From CAZQIO01 sp964593405 (lineage in GTDB: Bacteria > Patescibacteriota > Minisyncoccia > Minisyncoccales > GBS-2): 26,831 nt of DNA. Numbering within the stretch: position 1 is the first letter of the stretch; each line of letters starts with the position of its first letter. The position numbers were made by a program, and so were the translations under genes. The stretch is from positions 1 through 26,831 of the forward strand of contig CAZQIO010000007.1 of NCBI GenBank assembly GCA_964593405.1, written 5' to 3'. Under the pieces are notes generated by a model. It worked only from the letters and a program-made list of their open reading frames with translations, was not told where the DNA came from and did not search any database. Of this stretch, positions 1-7,393 are shown one piece after another.

Positions 1-55
1 GCAGAGCGTCCGCTTGACGTGCGGAAGGTTGGAGGTTCGAGTCCTCCACCGCCCA
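1..55 (+). tRNA. tRNA-Val (anticodon GAC), 5' end cut off
   Basis: The anticodon stem TCCGC/GCGGA encloses the loop TTGACGT, giving anticodon GAC. The T-arm GGAGG-TTCGAGT-CCTCC is intact, and the 3' acceptor strand ACCGCCC is followed by discriminator A at 55. The 5' acceptor strand and most of the D-arm lie before the window. CCA is not encoded; the next bases are CAAAA. The mannosyltransferase start codon follows 17 nt downstream, so the two may share a transcript. Confidence 0.9.
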
Positions 56-72
56 CAAAAATTCTATATTCT

Positions 73-1524
73 ATGAAATCTGCTTCAATCTTTTTTTTAA
101 TTTTTCTTTCTTTGGCCGCTTTTTTTAGCAGGTTTTATAATTTGAGTTACCCTTCAAAAGTTGTTTTTGACGAATCGCATTTTGGGCTTTACGCTACTAA
201 ATATCTTTGGCGCCAGTATTACTTTGATATTCACCCTCCCTTAGGAAAGATGATGTTTGCGGCAGTGGCATTTTTTACTGGCGCAAAGCCAGGTTTTGAT
301 TTTGCCGTTAATTCAGATTATGGGAATTTTAAATTTTTTCCTTTGAGGGCAACGAGTGCTTTTTTTGGTTGTCTCTTGGTTTTGCTTGTTTATTTTTTAG
401 CAAAAGAGGTTGGACTTTCAGAAAAAAGCGCCTTTTTGGTTTCTTTTTTGGTTTTGTTTGACAATGCCATTTTAGTTCAATCTCGCTTAATTTTGTTAGA
501 TATTTTTTTAGTCTTTTTCATTTTTCTTTCGCTTTATCTTTTTCTTTTAGAAAGAAAAGCAACTCCTTTTTCAAAAAAGTGGCTTTTTTTAAATTTTCTT
601 TTGGGTATCTCTTTAGGATGCGCTATTTCAATTAAACTCACTGGTTTTGGAATTTTAGCTACTGTATTGGTTGGAAATTTTTTAAACCTCTCTTTCAAAA
701 ATAAAAAACTTTTCTTTTCGAAAATCTTTTTTATTCTTTTTTTACCTCTCTTTCTTTATTTTCTCTTTTATTTGATTCACTTTGCTATTTTGTCAAAACC
801 CTGTTTTGAAAACTGCGGTGCTGTTCTTGACGAATTTTTGGAAAAAAGCCTGCCTCCTTTTTTGAAAAAATTAATAGAAGCTTCTGGAAAAAAATATTCA
901 CAAACCATTTTTTCTCTTTTTAATTCTCCTCCTCCAGGAAATGTGTTTTTAAAAATTTTTATCACTAATTTCCTTTCTCTCGAGGGCAACATCGAGGGTA
1001 TTGAATCTTTTTTCTACGCCTCTCCTGTTTATTCTTTCCCTTTCATGGTAAGGCCAATTTTGTATTTTAAAGAGGCAGTTGATGGAAAATTTAAAGAGAT
1101 TTGGTTTTTTGGAAATCCGCTTGTTTGGTGGTTGGGGACAATAGGGATAATAGGCTATTTGTATCTTTTAATTAAAAATTTCATTTTAAAATTTAAACTT
1201 TCTCTCTCAAAAATTTTTTATTCAGAGACTGCTCAAATTTTGTTTTTGGGTTATCTGTTCCAGTTTCTCCCACTCTTTTTCATTCAAAGGTTTGTGCTAA
1301 TTTATCATTACCTTCCTCCTTTAATTTATTCAATTTTGTTTTTTGGAATCTTTTTAGAGGGTATTTTAAATTCTCGTTCTTTGCTCTTTCAAAATTTTAT
1401 TTTCTTTTTTTGCATTTTTTTAATTTTTCTTTCTTTTGTTTTCTTTTCTCCTTTCGCTTACGGTTTTCCCCTTTCTGAAGCAGAAATTAAAATCAGAGCC
1501 TGGCTACCAACTTGGCGGCCATAA
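73..1524 (+). CDS. PMT-family (GT39-like) dolichyl-phosphate-mannose--protein mannosyltransferase
   Basis: This is an integral membrane glycosyltransferase of 483 aa. Family members move mannose from a polyprenyl-phosphate carrier to Ser/Thr of secreted proteins on the outer face of the membrane. After the first membrane helix comes the acidic motif VVFDESHFG (D33, E34), followed by the HPPLGK motif around residue 54; both are typical of the first PMT loop. About ten hydrophobic segments follow, and the C-terminal part (YHYLPP, then helices, then WLPTW) resembles the PMT four-helix C-terminal domain. The reading frame is open back to position 19, inside the tRNA, so I chose the ATG at 73, the first one clear of the tRNA. 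No Shine-Dalgarno is visible. Downstream lies a decayed O-antigen-ligase-like gene, which suggests a small surface-glycan locus. The acceptor protein is unknown. Confidence 0.85.
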   Translation: MKSASIFFLIFLSLAAFFSRFYNLSYPSKVVFDESHFGLYATKYLWRQYYFDIHPPLGKMMFAAVAFFTGAKPGFDFAVNSDYGNFKFFPLRATSAFFGCLLVLLVYFLAKEVGLSEKSAFLVSFLVLFDNAILVQSRLILLDIFLVFFIFLSLYLFLLERKATPFSKKWLFLNFLLGISLGCAISIKLTGFGILATVLVGNFLNLSFKNKKLFFSKIFFILFLPLFLYFLFYLIHFAILSKPCFENCGAVLDEFLEKSLPPFLKKLIEASGKKYSQTIFSLFNSPPPGNVFLKIFITNFLSLEGNIEGIESFFYASPVYSFPFMVRPILYFKEAVDGKFKEIWFFGNPLVWWLGTIGIIGYLYLLIKNFILKFKLSLSKIFYSETAQILFLGYLFQFLPLFFIQRFVLIYHYLPPLIYSILFFGIFLEGILNSRSLLFQNFIFFFCIFLIFLSFVFFSPFAYGFPLSEAEIKIRAWLPTWRP

Positions 1525-1529
1525 AATCG

Positions 1530-2454
1530 ATGTTTTTGAATTTTTTCCCAGAAGTTACAGCTCAAAAAATTATTGTTCTTTGTTTGGTTTTTTTGCTTTT
1601 TTGATGCTTTTTTATTGAAGTTTTTCTGGAATGGAAAGTAATTGTCAAGTTAGTGAATTTAACAAAAAATGTTTAATTTATCGTTTTCTTTTTTTATTTT
1701 GGCTCTTTTTTACCCTCTCTTTTACTCTTTATCTTTTGATTAATCAAAGAAAAAAGCTTTTTTCATTTTTTCTTTTGGTATTCAACTGTTGGCCATGTTT
1801 TTAACTATTTCTAGAGCAAGCTTGATTTCTTTTTTGGTTCTTTGGCTTGTTTATTTTTTCTTCTCCAAAAAAGATAAAGATTTCGCCTCTAATTTTTAGT
1901 TTTGTTTGTCTTTTTGTTTTTTTCTTTCTGACTTTTAAAGTTTGGCTATCAAAACCTCTCTTTTTGTCAATTTCAAAGAGGATTGAAATTTGAAAAGAAG
2001 CCCTTAAGTTTTGGAGGCAAAATCCAATTTTGGGGAAGGGTTTTGGAATTAACGAACTATTAAGTTTGAAAAAGCAAGAGGTCCACTTTCACAATGTCTT
2101 TTTTGAAATTTTGGCAAAGGCTGGCCTTTTGGGCGAAATTTTCTTTTTAATTTTTTGGAGTTATCCTATAAAAATAGGTGTTGAAAAACTGAAAAAAGAA
2201 AAAATCAAGAAAATTTTTTGATTTTGGCAACGATTCTTTCTACTGAGTTTGGTATTTTTCTAAATTCTCTTTTTGAATCGATTATTGTTTCTCCCTCCTT
2301 TTTCATTTTTCATACCCTCTGGATATTTTTAACTTCTTTTTTAATCAATTTTTTTAATCAATCCCCAATTTTCCAATTAAAATTGACTTTAATTAAAATT
2401 CAAGATAAAATAAATTGCCAAAAGTATGAAAGAAAAAAATCAGATCAAACTTGA
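1530..2454 (+). pseudogene. Decayed O-antigen ligase / Wzy-like membrane protein
   Basis: No intact frame covers this stretch, but pieces in two frames join into one polytopic protein. A hydrophobic piece with LYLLINQRKK (frame 2, about 1680-1770) continues as TISRASLISFLVLWLVYFF (frame 1 from about 1783). Frame 2 then resumes through SKRIEI, a TGA at 1991-1993, KEALKFW, GKGFGINELL and HNVFFEILAKAGLLG. After a slip near 2215-2222, frame 1 carries ILATILSTEFGIFLNSLFES. The SRASL, GxGFG and HNxFFEILAxxGLLG pieces match the C-terminal half of O-antigen ligase-like proteins. The damage is three single-base frame changes at T/A homopolymers plus one in-frame stop at a position where the family usually has Trp. 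The first 150 bases (1530-1680) are hydrophobic in frame but not recognisable. The last frame runs 29 nt into gyrA and contains its promoter. Confidence 0.75.
2383..2411 (+). promoter_or_regulatory. Sigma70-type promoter for gyrA
   Basis: TTGACT (2383-2388), a 17-nt spacer and TAAAAT (2406-2411) form a near-consensus promoter. Transcription would start around 2418, leaving a leader of under ten bases before the gyrA ATG at 2426 and no room for a Shine-Dalgarno site. It lies inside the 3' end of the decayed upstream gene. Confidence 0.65.
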
Positions 2455-4870
2455 AAAAGTGCTAAATAAAGACATAGCTGAGGAAATGAAAGAATCCTTT
2501 GTCGATTATGCAATGTCGGTGATCGTTTCCCGGGCCTTGCCAGATGTCAGGGATGGATTAAAGCCAGTCCAAAGAAGAATTTTGTATTCAATGTATGAGA
2601 TGGGTTTGAAACATGATGGAAAATTTAGAAAGTCAGCCACTGTTGTCGGACATACTATGGGAGCCTATCACCCTCATGGTGATGCCCCTGTTTATGAAGC
2701 TTTAGTCAGAATGGCCCAAGATTTCTCAATGAGATACCCTTTGGTTTTGGGACAGGGAAATTTTGGTTCGATCGATGGAGATCCCCCAGCCAGCATGAGA
2801 TACACAGAGTGCAAACTTTCTAGAATCGGAGAAGAAATGTTAAAAGATATTGAAAAAGATACTGTCGATTTTTCGCCAAATTACGATGGAACAAGAAAGG
2901 AACCTACTGTTTTGCCTTCTCCTCTTCCCCAACTCATTTTAAACGGGGCTCTTGGAATTGCAGTCGGAATGGCAACTTCTATTCCGCCCCATAACCTTGG
3001 AGAAGTTTGTGATGCTTTAATTTACTTGATTGACCATCCAAAAGCTACCACTGAAGAACTTTTCAAATTTATCCAGGGGCCAGATTTCCCAACCGGTGGT
3101 ATTGTCTTTGATAAAAAAGGTTTGATTGAGGTTTACTCTAAAGGAAGGGGTCCAATTTATGTTCGGGGAAGGGCAGAAATTGTTGAGGACGAGAAAAAAA
3201 GGGCAAAGATTATCATCACTGAAATTCCTTATCAGGTTCAAAAGTCTCTCTTTTTGGAAAATTTGGCTAAATTGGTTTCGGAAAAAAAGATTGAAGGAAT
3301 CAGGGATATTAGGGATGAATCAGATAGAGAAGGAATGCGCATTGTCATTGAACTTCAAAAGGGAGTTTTGCCCCAAAGAATTTTAAACGCTCTTTACAAA
3401 TATACAGAACTACAAAAAGTTTTTCATTTAAATTTGGTTGCTTTGGTCGATGGAATTCAACCACAAACTCTAAATCTTGTGGAAGTTCTGAGTTACTTTT
3501 TAGAACATCGGAGAAATGTTGTTTTAAGAAGGACAAAATACGATTTGGAAAAGGCAAAAGAGAGAGTTCACATTCTTGAAGGAATTCAAAAATGTCTTTT
3601 GAAAATAGAAAAAGTGGTAAAAATCATTAAGGCCTCGAAAGATAGAGAAAGGGCAAGGGAAAGCTTGATGAAAGAATTTTCTCTGGACAAAGTTCAGGCT
3701 GAAGCGATTTTGGAAATGAAATTGGGAACTTTGGCAAAGTTAGAGAGGGAAAAAATCGAAAGAGAATTAAAAGAGATTGAAAAGAAAATTGAAGAATTAA
3801 AAGAGATTTTGGCCAGCAGAAAAAAAGTTAACGAAACGATTAAAAAAGAATTACTTTGGTTGAAAGAAACTTTTGGCGACAAAAGAAAAACTACGGTCGT
3901 TGAGCAAAAAATTGATCAAATTCCAGAAGAAGAGCTTATTCCGGCAGAAGAGGTAATAATTACTTTGACTCAGGGAGGCTATATTAAGCGTTCCGAACCA
4001 AAAGAATTTAAGGCCCAAAAAAGGGGTGGAGTAGGAATTTTGGGAATTAAAACCGTTGGAGAAGATGTTGTCAATAACTTTTTGGTGGCAAACACAAGAG
4101 ATAGCCTTTTGTTTTTTACTGATTCTGGCAAAGTCTTCAAAATGCCAGTTTCAGAAGTCCCGAAAGCAGAGAGACATTCTCCTGGAAGAGGAATTTATAA
4201 TTTTTTGAAAATTTCCCAAAAAGATAAAATTCGAACTTTGATCTCTTTGGGAAAAGAAGATGAAAAATTGGGCTTTAAATATCTTTTCTTTGTTACAAAA
4301 AACGGTCTTGTGAAAAAAACTCCTCTTTCTCTTTTCAAGAATGTAAGACAAAATGGGTTACTAGCCATTAGACTGAAAAGGGGAGATTTTTTGGTTTCTT
4401 GCAAAAAAACAACGGGAGAAGATGAGATAATTTTGGCCACCAAAGATGGAAAGGCGATTAGATTTAAAGAAAAAGAGGTGAGACCAATGGGAAGGGAGGC
4501 TAGCGGAATTTTGGGAATTAAGTTGGCAAAAGATGATGAAGTTGTGGCAATGGAAGTTCTAAGAGTTAAAAAGGCTAACTTGGTAGTAGTGAGCGAAAAT
4601 GGTTTTGGAAAAAGAATTGAATTGGAAAGTTTAAAAACTCAAGGACGGGGAGGAAAAGGAATTTTAATTAGCAGAGTGAATCAAAAAACTGGAAAACTTT
4701 CCGCTCTCTTGCTTGTGGGACAAGAAAGTGATTTGATTTTAATTTCAAAAAAAGGGAAAGTTTTGAAAACAAAAATAGCTTCCCTGCCAAAACTTTCTCG
4801 AGCAACCCAGGGGGTTAAAATAATGAAATTGGACATTCTAGATAAGGTAGTTTCGGCAATTTCAATTTAA
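2426..4870 (+). CDS. gyrA: DNA gyrase subunit A
   Basis: GyrA breaks and rejoins DNA in the A2B2 gyrase that introduces negative supercoils. The protein is 814 aa, close to the usual length. The N-terminal breakage domain shows SRALPDVRDGLKPVQRR (residues 35-51), the HPHGD segment (82-86) and catalytic Tyr126 in RYTE. A long charged coiled coil around 440-500 is followed by the C-terminal beta-pinwheel. The GyrA box is QKRGGVG at 531-537, with Val where Arg or Lys is usual; a second copy, QGRGGKG, lies near the end. The presence of a box favours GyrA over ParC. The quinolone-determining region reads HPHGDAPVYE: Ala and Pro replace E. coli Ser83 and Ala84, and Glu replaces Asp87. gyrB is not in the window. 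The methyltransferase ATG follows the stop after 2 nt, so they are probably cotranscribed. Confidence 0.96.
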   Translation: MKEKNQIKLEKVLNKDIAEEMKESFVDYAMSVIVSRALPDVRDGLKPVQRRILYSMYEMGLKHDGKFRKSATVVGHTMGAYHPHGDAPVYEALVRMAQDFSMRYPLVLGQGNFGSIDGDPPASMRYTECKLSRIGEEMLKDIEKDTVDFSPNYDGTRKEPTVLPSPLPQLILNGALGIAVGMATSIPPHNLGEVCDALIYLIDHPKATTEELFKFIQGPDFPTGGIVFDKKGLIEVYSKGRGPIYVRGRAEIVEDEKKRAKIIITEIPYQVQKSLFLENLAKLVSEKKIEGIRDIRDESDREGMRIVIELQKGVLPQRILNALYKYTELQKVFHLNLVALVDGIQPQTLNLVEVLSYFLEHRRNVVLRRTKYDLEKAKERVHILEGIQKCLLKIEKVVKIIKASKDRERARESLMKEFSLDKVQAEAILEMKLGTLAKLEREKIERELKEIEKKIEELKEILASRKKVNETIKKELLWLKETFGDKRKTTVVEQKIDQIPEEELIPAEEVIITLTQGGYIKRSEPKEFKAQKRGGVGILGIKTVGEDVVNNFLVANTRDSLLFFTDSGKVFKMPVSEVPKAERHSPGRGIYNFLKISQKDKIRTLISLGKEDEKLGFKYLFFVTKNGLVKKTPLSLFKNVRQNGLLAIRLKRGDFLVSCKKTTGEDEIILATKDGKAIRFKEKEVRPMGREASGILGIKLAKDDEVVAMEVLRVKKANLVVVSENGFGKRIELESLKTQGRGGKGILISRVNQKTGKLSALLLVGQESDLILISKKGKVLKTKIASLPKLSRATQGVKIMKLDILDKVVSAISI

Positions 4871-4872
4871 AA

Positions 4873-5391
4873 ATGATTAAAGATTTTTTAGACCCAGAAT
4901 TGGTTTTGAAAAAGCTTAATTTAAAAGATAATTTTGTCGCTGCAGATTTTGGTTGTGGCTCTGGAGGATGGGCAATTCCCTTAGCAAAAATGTTAAAAAA
5001 GGGAAGGGTCTTTGCAATAGATATTTTAGAAGAACCTCTCTCTGCTCTAAGAAGTAAATTAAAGTTGGAAAAAATTCTAAACGTTGATTGTCTGAGGTGT
5101 GATGTTGAGAGGGGAACTACTTTGCTCTCTGAAAGTTGCGATTTGGTTTTGATGACAAATTTGCTTTTTCAGGTTGAAGATGTTAAAAAAGTAATGAAAG
5201 AGGGGAAAAGAGTTTTAAAGCGGGGGGGAAAAATTTTAGTTGTAGACTGGAAACCAGAAGCAGAAATTGGGCCAAAAGAAAAAATTTCAAAGGAAAAAGT
5301 GAAAGAAATAGCCAAAGAATTAAATTTAAAATTAATTTCAGAATTTGAGGCAGGAATTTACCATTATGGCTTGGTATTTGAAAAAAAATAG
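4873..5391 (+). CDS. Class I SAM-dependent methyltransferase
   Basis: A 172-aa single-domain Rossmann methyltransferase. Motif I is ADFGCGSGGWAIPLA (about residues 24-38), the acidic end of strand 2 is VFAIDI, motif II lies around CDLVLMTNLLFQV, and motif III is VLKRGGKILVVDW. This layout matches small UbiE-like or Methyltransf_11/25-like enzymes, but nothing in the sequence fixes the substrate. It starts 2 nt after gyrA, and its last 26 nt overlap the start of the pilin gene in another frame, so it looks like the middle gene of one operon. The neighbours do not suggest a target. I am confident of the fold but not of the reaction. Confidence 0.85.
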   Translation: MIKDFLDPELVLKKLNLKDNFVAADFGCGSGGWAIPLAKMLKKGRVFAIDILEEPLSALRSKLKLEKILNVDCLRCDVERGTTLLSESCDLVLMTNLLFQVEDVKKVMKEGKRVLKRGGKILVVDWKPEAEIGPKEKISKEKVKEIAKELNLKLISEFEAGIYHYGLVFEKK

Positions 5392-5797
5392 AATCTACTT
5401 TTTGTTTTTAGTTTGTTTGTTACTTTTGCCTTTAAATTTTGGTTTTAATGTAGCGCTGGGGGCTCTACTTGATGGTGGTGGTGGTTCTACGCCAACTCCA
5501 ACCACTCCTTCTTGCACTTCCTTTGTCTGTCCTTCGGGAGCAATTTGTTTTCCAAATCCCCTCACAGCTTGCACTCTTGAAGATTTTATTAACCGAATTA
5601 TCAATTTTTTCTTTATTATTGGTACAGCCATGGTTTCTGTGGCTGTCTTGTATGGAGCTTATAACATTTTAACTTCTGGAGGAAAACCAGAAAAAGTGAA
5701 TGCGGGCATAAATATTGTTGTTTATGCCATCCTTGGAGAACTTGTAATCTTGATTGCAAAAATTATACCATTTATAATAAAAGAGATAATCCATTAA
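5366..5797 (+). CDS. VirB2/TrbC-like pilin, copy 1
   Basis: A 143-aa secreted membrane protein of the type found in many Patescibacteria and resembling type IV secretion pilins. It has a basic N-terminus and a long hydrophobic signal segment ending near NVALGA. A Gly/Ser/Thr/Pro-rich stretch with four cysteines follows, then two C-terminal membrane helices separated by the short loop SGGKPEKVNAG. The motif GGxPxKVxAGxN...AIxGxxIxLxAKxIP is shared with the next gene, so the two are paralogues. An upstream TTG at 5345 keeps the frame open, but I chose the ATG at 5366 because it gives a clean signal peptide. It overlaps the methyltransferase by 26 nt. No secretion ATPase gene is nearby, so whether it forms a pilus, a DNA-uptake part or something else is open. 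Confidence 0.75.
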   Translation: MAWYLKKNRIYFLFLVCLLLLPLNFGFNVALGALLDGGGGSTPTPTTPSCTSFVCPSGAICFPNPLTACTLEDFINRIINFFFIIGTAMVSVAVLYGAYNILTSGGKPEKVNAGINIVVYAILGELVILIAKIIPFIIKEIIH

Positions 5798-5821
5798 AAG
5801 GTCGGAAAATTAAAAAAATCA

Positions 5822-6238
5822 ATGGAAAAGGCATTAAAAATTCTTTTTACATTAACGCTCCTTAGCTTGTTGGTACCACTAAGGTCGGTTTTGGCTCAAG
5901 GGGTGAATCAATGTACCCTTCAATATAACATAGCCGATTTTTTGGGTGCTCCCCAATATACAGGGTGTACGCCCAACGCTGTGATTGACTATGCTTCCCA
6001 GCAGGGAATTTGTTGTCTGTTTAACGTTGTCTTTAAGTTGACAAACTGGGCATTTATAGGATTTTTAGTGATAGCGATTATTTTGGGATTGGTTGGGGCT
6101 TTTCAGATCTTAATGAGTGGTGGAGCTCCAGATAAAGTCACTGCTGGAAGAAACTTAATAATTTTTGCCATTATTGGAGCGGCAATTGCTTTGGGAGCTA
6201 AAGCCATCCCTTGGTTAGTAAAGGTGATAGTTTCTTAG
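5822..6238 (+). CDS. VirB2/TrbC-like pilin, copy 2
   Basis: A 138-aa paralogue of the preceding gene, 24 nt downstream. An N-terminal signal segment ends near RSVLAQG. A region with five cysteines (CTLQYN, GCTPN, GICCLF) follows, then two membrane helices with the loop SGGAPDKVTAGRN between them. The helices and loop align with copy 1, while the cysteine-rich parts differ, as expected for two subunits or two variants of one structure. The cysteines probably form disulfides outside the membrane. The gene ends 8 nt from the end of the convergent hsp20 gene, and I see no clear hairpin terminator between them. Confidence 0.75.
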   Translation: MEKALKILFTLTLLSLLVPLRSVLAQGVNQCTLQYNIADFLGAPQYTGCTPNAVIDYASQQGICCLFNVVFKLTNWAFIGFLVIAIILGLVGAFQILMSGGAPDKVTAGRNLIIFAIIGAAIALGAKAIPWLVKVIVS

Positions 6239-6246
6239 TATAAAAA

Positions 6247-6702
6247 TTACCCTTTAACTAAAATTTTCTTTTTCTTTTCTTTTGAGAGTTTTTGGAATCT
6301 GATCATTAAGATTCCGTTTTTGAATGTTGCTTCCACTTTTTCTGGATTAACCTCAACTGGCAAAATCAACTTTCTTGAAAACTTTCCCCAAAAACATTCG
6401 TTGATTAAATATTCGCCCTCTTCTTCTGGTTTTTTTCTTTCTCCTTCAATAATTAGCATGTCGTTTTCTAAGGTTATGTTTAAATCTTGGGCGGTCACCC
6501 CAGCAATAGCACTTTGTACTACCAACTCCTCTTCTGTTTGATAAACATCGACTGCCAATTCTCCTTCAGATTCTGGCCAATCTTTTTCAACCTTTTCCAC
6601 TTTTAGTTTTATTGTCTCTTTTTCCTCCTCTTTTTTTTCTATTTCTTTCTCATTTTCTCCCTTTGCCACCCCTTTTTTTAATTTTTCAAAAAAACTAGCC
6701 AT
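6247..6702 (-). CDS. Hsp20 / alpha-crystallin family small heat-shock protein
   Basis: A 151-aa ATP-independent holdase that binds unfolding proteins in the cytoplasm. Residues 1-45 are a charged, Lys/Glu-rich arm. The alpha-crystallin domain starts near GELAVDVYQTEEELVVQSAIAG and continues through DLNITLENDMLIIEGERK to SRKLILPVEVNPEKVEATFKNGILMIRF, with the typical A-x-x-x-n-G-I-L-x-I/V ending. The C-terminal tail is short and Lys-rich; the ILV triplet near the end (KKKILVKG) could be the I-x-I-like tail motif. Its start overlaps prsW by 8 nt, so it is the last gene of the tRNA-Glu operon. No CIRCE or other heat-shock operator is visible. Confidence 0.9.
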   Translation of the reverse strand: MASFFEKLKKGVAKGENEKEIEKKEEEKETIKLKVEKVEKDWPESEGELAVDVYQTEEELVVQSAIAGVTAQDLNITLENDMLIIEGERKKPEEEGEYLINECFWGKFSRKLILPVEVNPEKVEATFKNGILMIRFQKLSKEKKKKILVKG

Positions 6703-7393
6703 ATTTTCCTTTTAGTTTGCTAAAAGCAAAAGAAAGAAAGAAAGCAGAAAGCGCTATTAAAATTCCTGCCAAAACAATTCCCAACCTTTCTTCAATTTTA
6801 AGTATAAAAAAATTGTAAAAACCGTGCAAGAGAGTTGCCAAAATTATACCAAAGGAAATCAACTTTATTCTCTCTTTTTTTCTAAAAAAAGAAAGGCCAA
6901 TGAAAAAACCTACTAGGCCAGAAGCGATGGCGTGTAAAAAAGTAGCCCCCACAAATCTCAAAATTGAAACTTGAGCTAGCTCTGCGAGAGGAAGGGTTTT
7001 TCCCATTGAAGTAATCAACAAAAGATTCTCTGCCCCTCCAAAACCAAGGGCAGCACAAATCATATAAATCATTGTGTCAACCGGTTCTTCTAATTCAGGA
7101 CTGTTAAAAATTGCCAACCTAACAACTAAAAATTTGGCCATTTCTTCGATCAGGGCTACTCCCAAAAAGATTTCAAAAAGCAAAGGAAGTTTTAGTTTTT
7201 CAAAAAAAGAAAGGGCGGCAATTTCGACTAGGGCGGCTGGTAAAGAAAGAAGCATTCCCAATAAAAACACTTTTAAAATTAAACCCTTAGGTTCTGGCTT
7301 TGTGTCTTTTCTCAAATAAAAATTGAGCCACAAAAAACTTGGCCAAAAGGCAAAAAAACAAGTAAGGGGCAAATTTACAATCAAATTGTTCAT
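6695..7393 (-). CDS. PrsW-family intramembrane metalloprotease
   Basis: A 232-aa polytopic membrane protein with about seven hydrophobic segments. The conserved PrsW signature is complete: EEMAK (E83, E84), EPVDTMIYMICAALGFGGAEN (residues 103-123), LHAIASGLVGFFIGL with H154, and LLHGFYNF with H190. The glutamates and histidines are thought to hold the catalytic metal. The best-known PrsW, in Bacillus, makes the site-1 cut in an anti-sigma factor; here no sigma/anti-sigma pair is nearby, so the substrate is unknown. The start overlaps the glycosyltransferase stop by 4 nt (ATGA) and the end overlaps hsp20 by 8 nt, consistent with translational coupling in an envelope-stress or surface operon. 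Confidence 0.85.
   Translation of the reverse strand: MNNLIVNLPLTCFFAFWPSFLWLNFYLRKDTKPEPKGLILKVFLLGMLLSLPAALVEIAALSFFEKLKLPLLFEIFLGVALIEEMAKFLVVRLAIFNSPELEEPVDTMIYMICAALGFGGAENLLLITSMGKTLPLAELAQVSILRFVGATFLHAIASGLVGFFIGLSFFRKKERIKLISFGIILATLLHGFYNFFILKIEERLGIVLAGILIALSAFFLSFAFSKLKGKYG

Noticed and set aside
19..72. N-terminal extension of the mannosyltransferase into the tRNA
   Set aside because: The extension would be the translated T-arm and acceptor of tRNA-Val; the first ATG outside it is at 73.
1985..2000. TGA read as Trp or Gly (alternative genetic code, as in some Patescibacteria)
   Set aside because: The MBL, rpsO, cca and pnp genes end with TGA, and no intact gene contains an in-frame TGA. 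Recoding would also not explain the three frameshifts in the same pseudogene.
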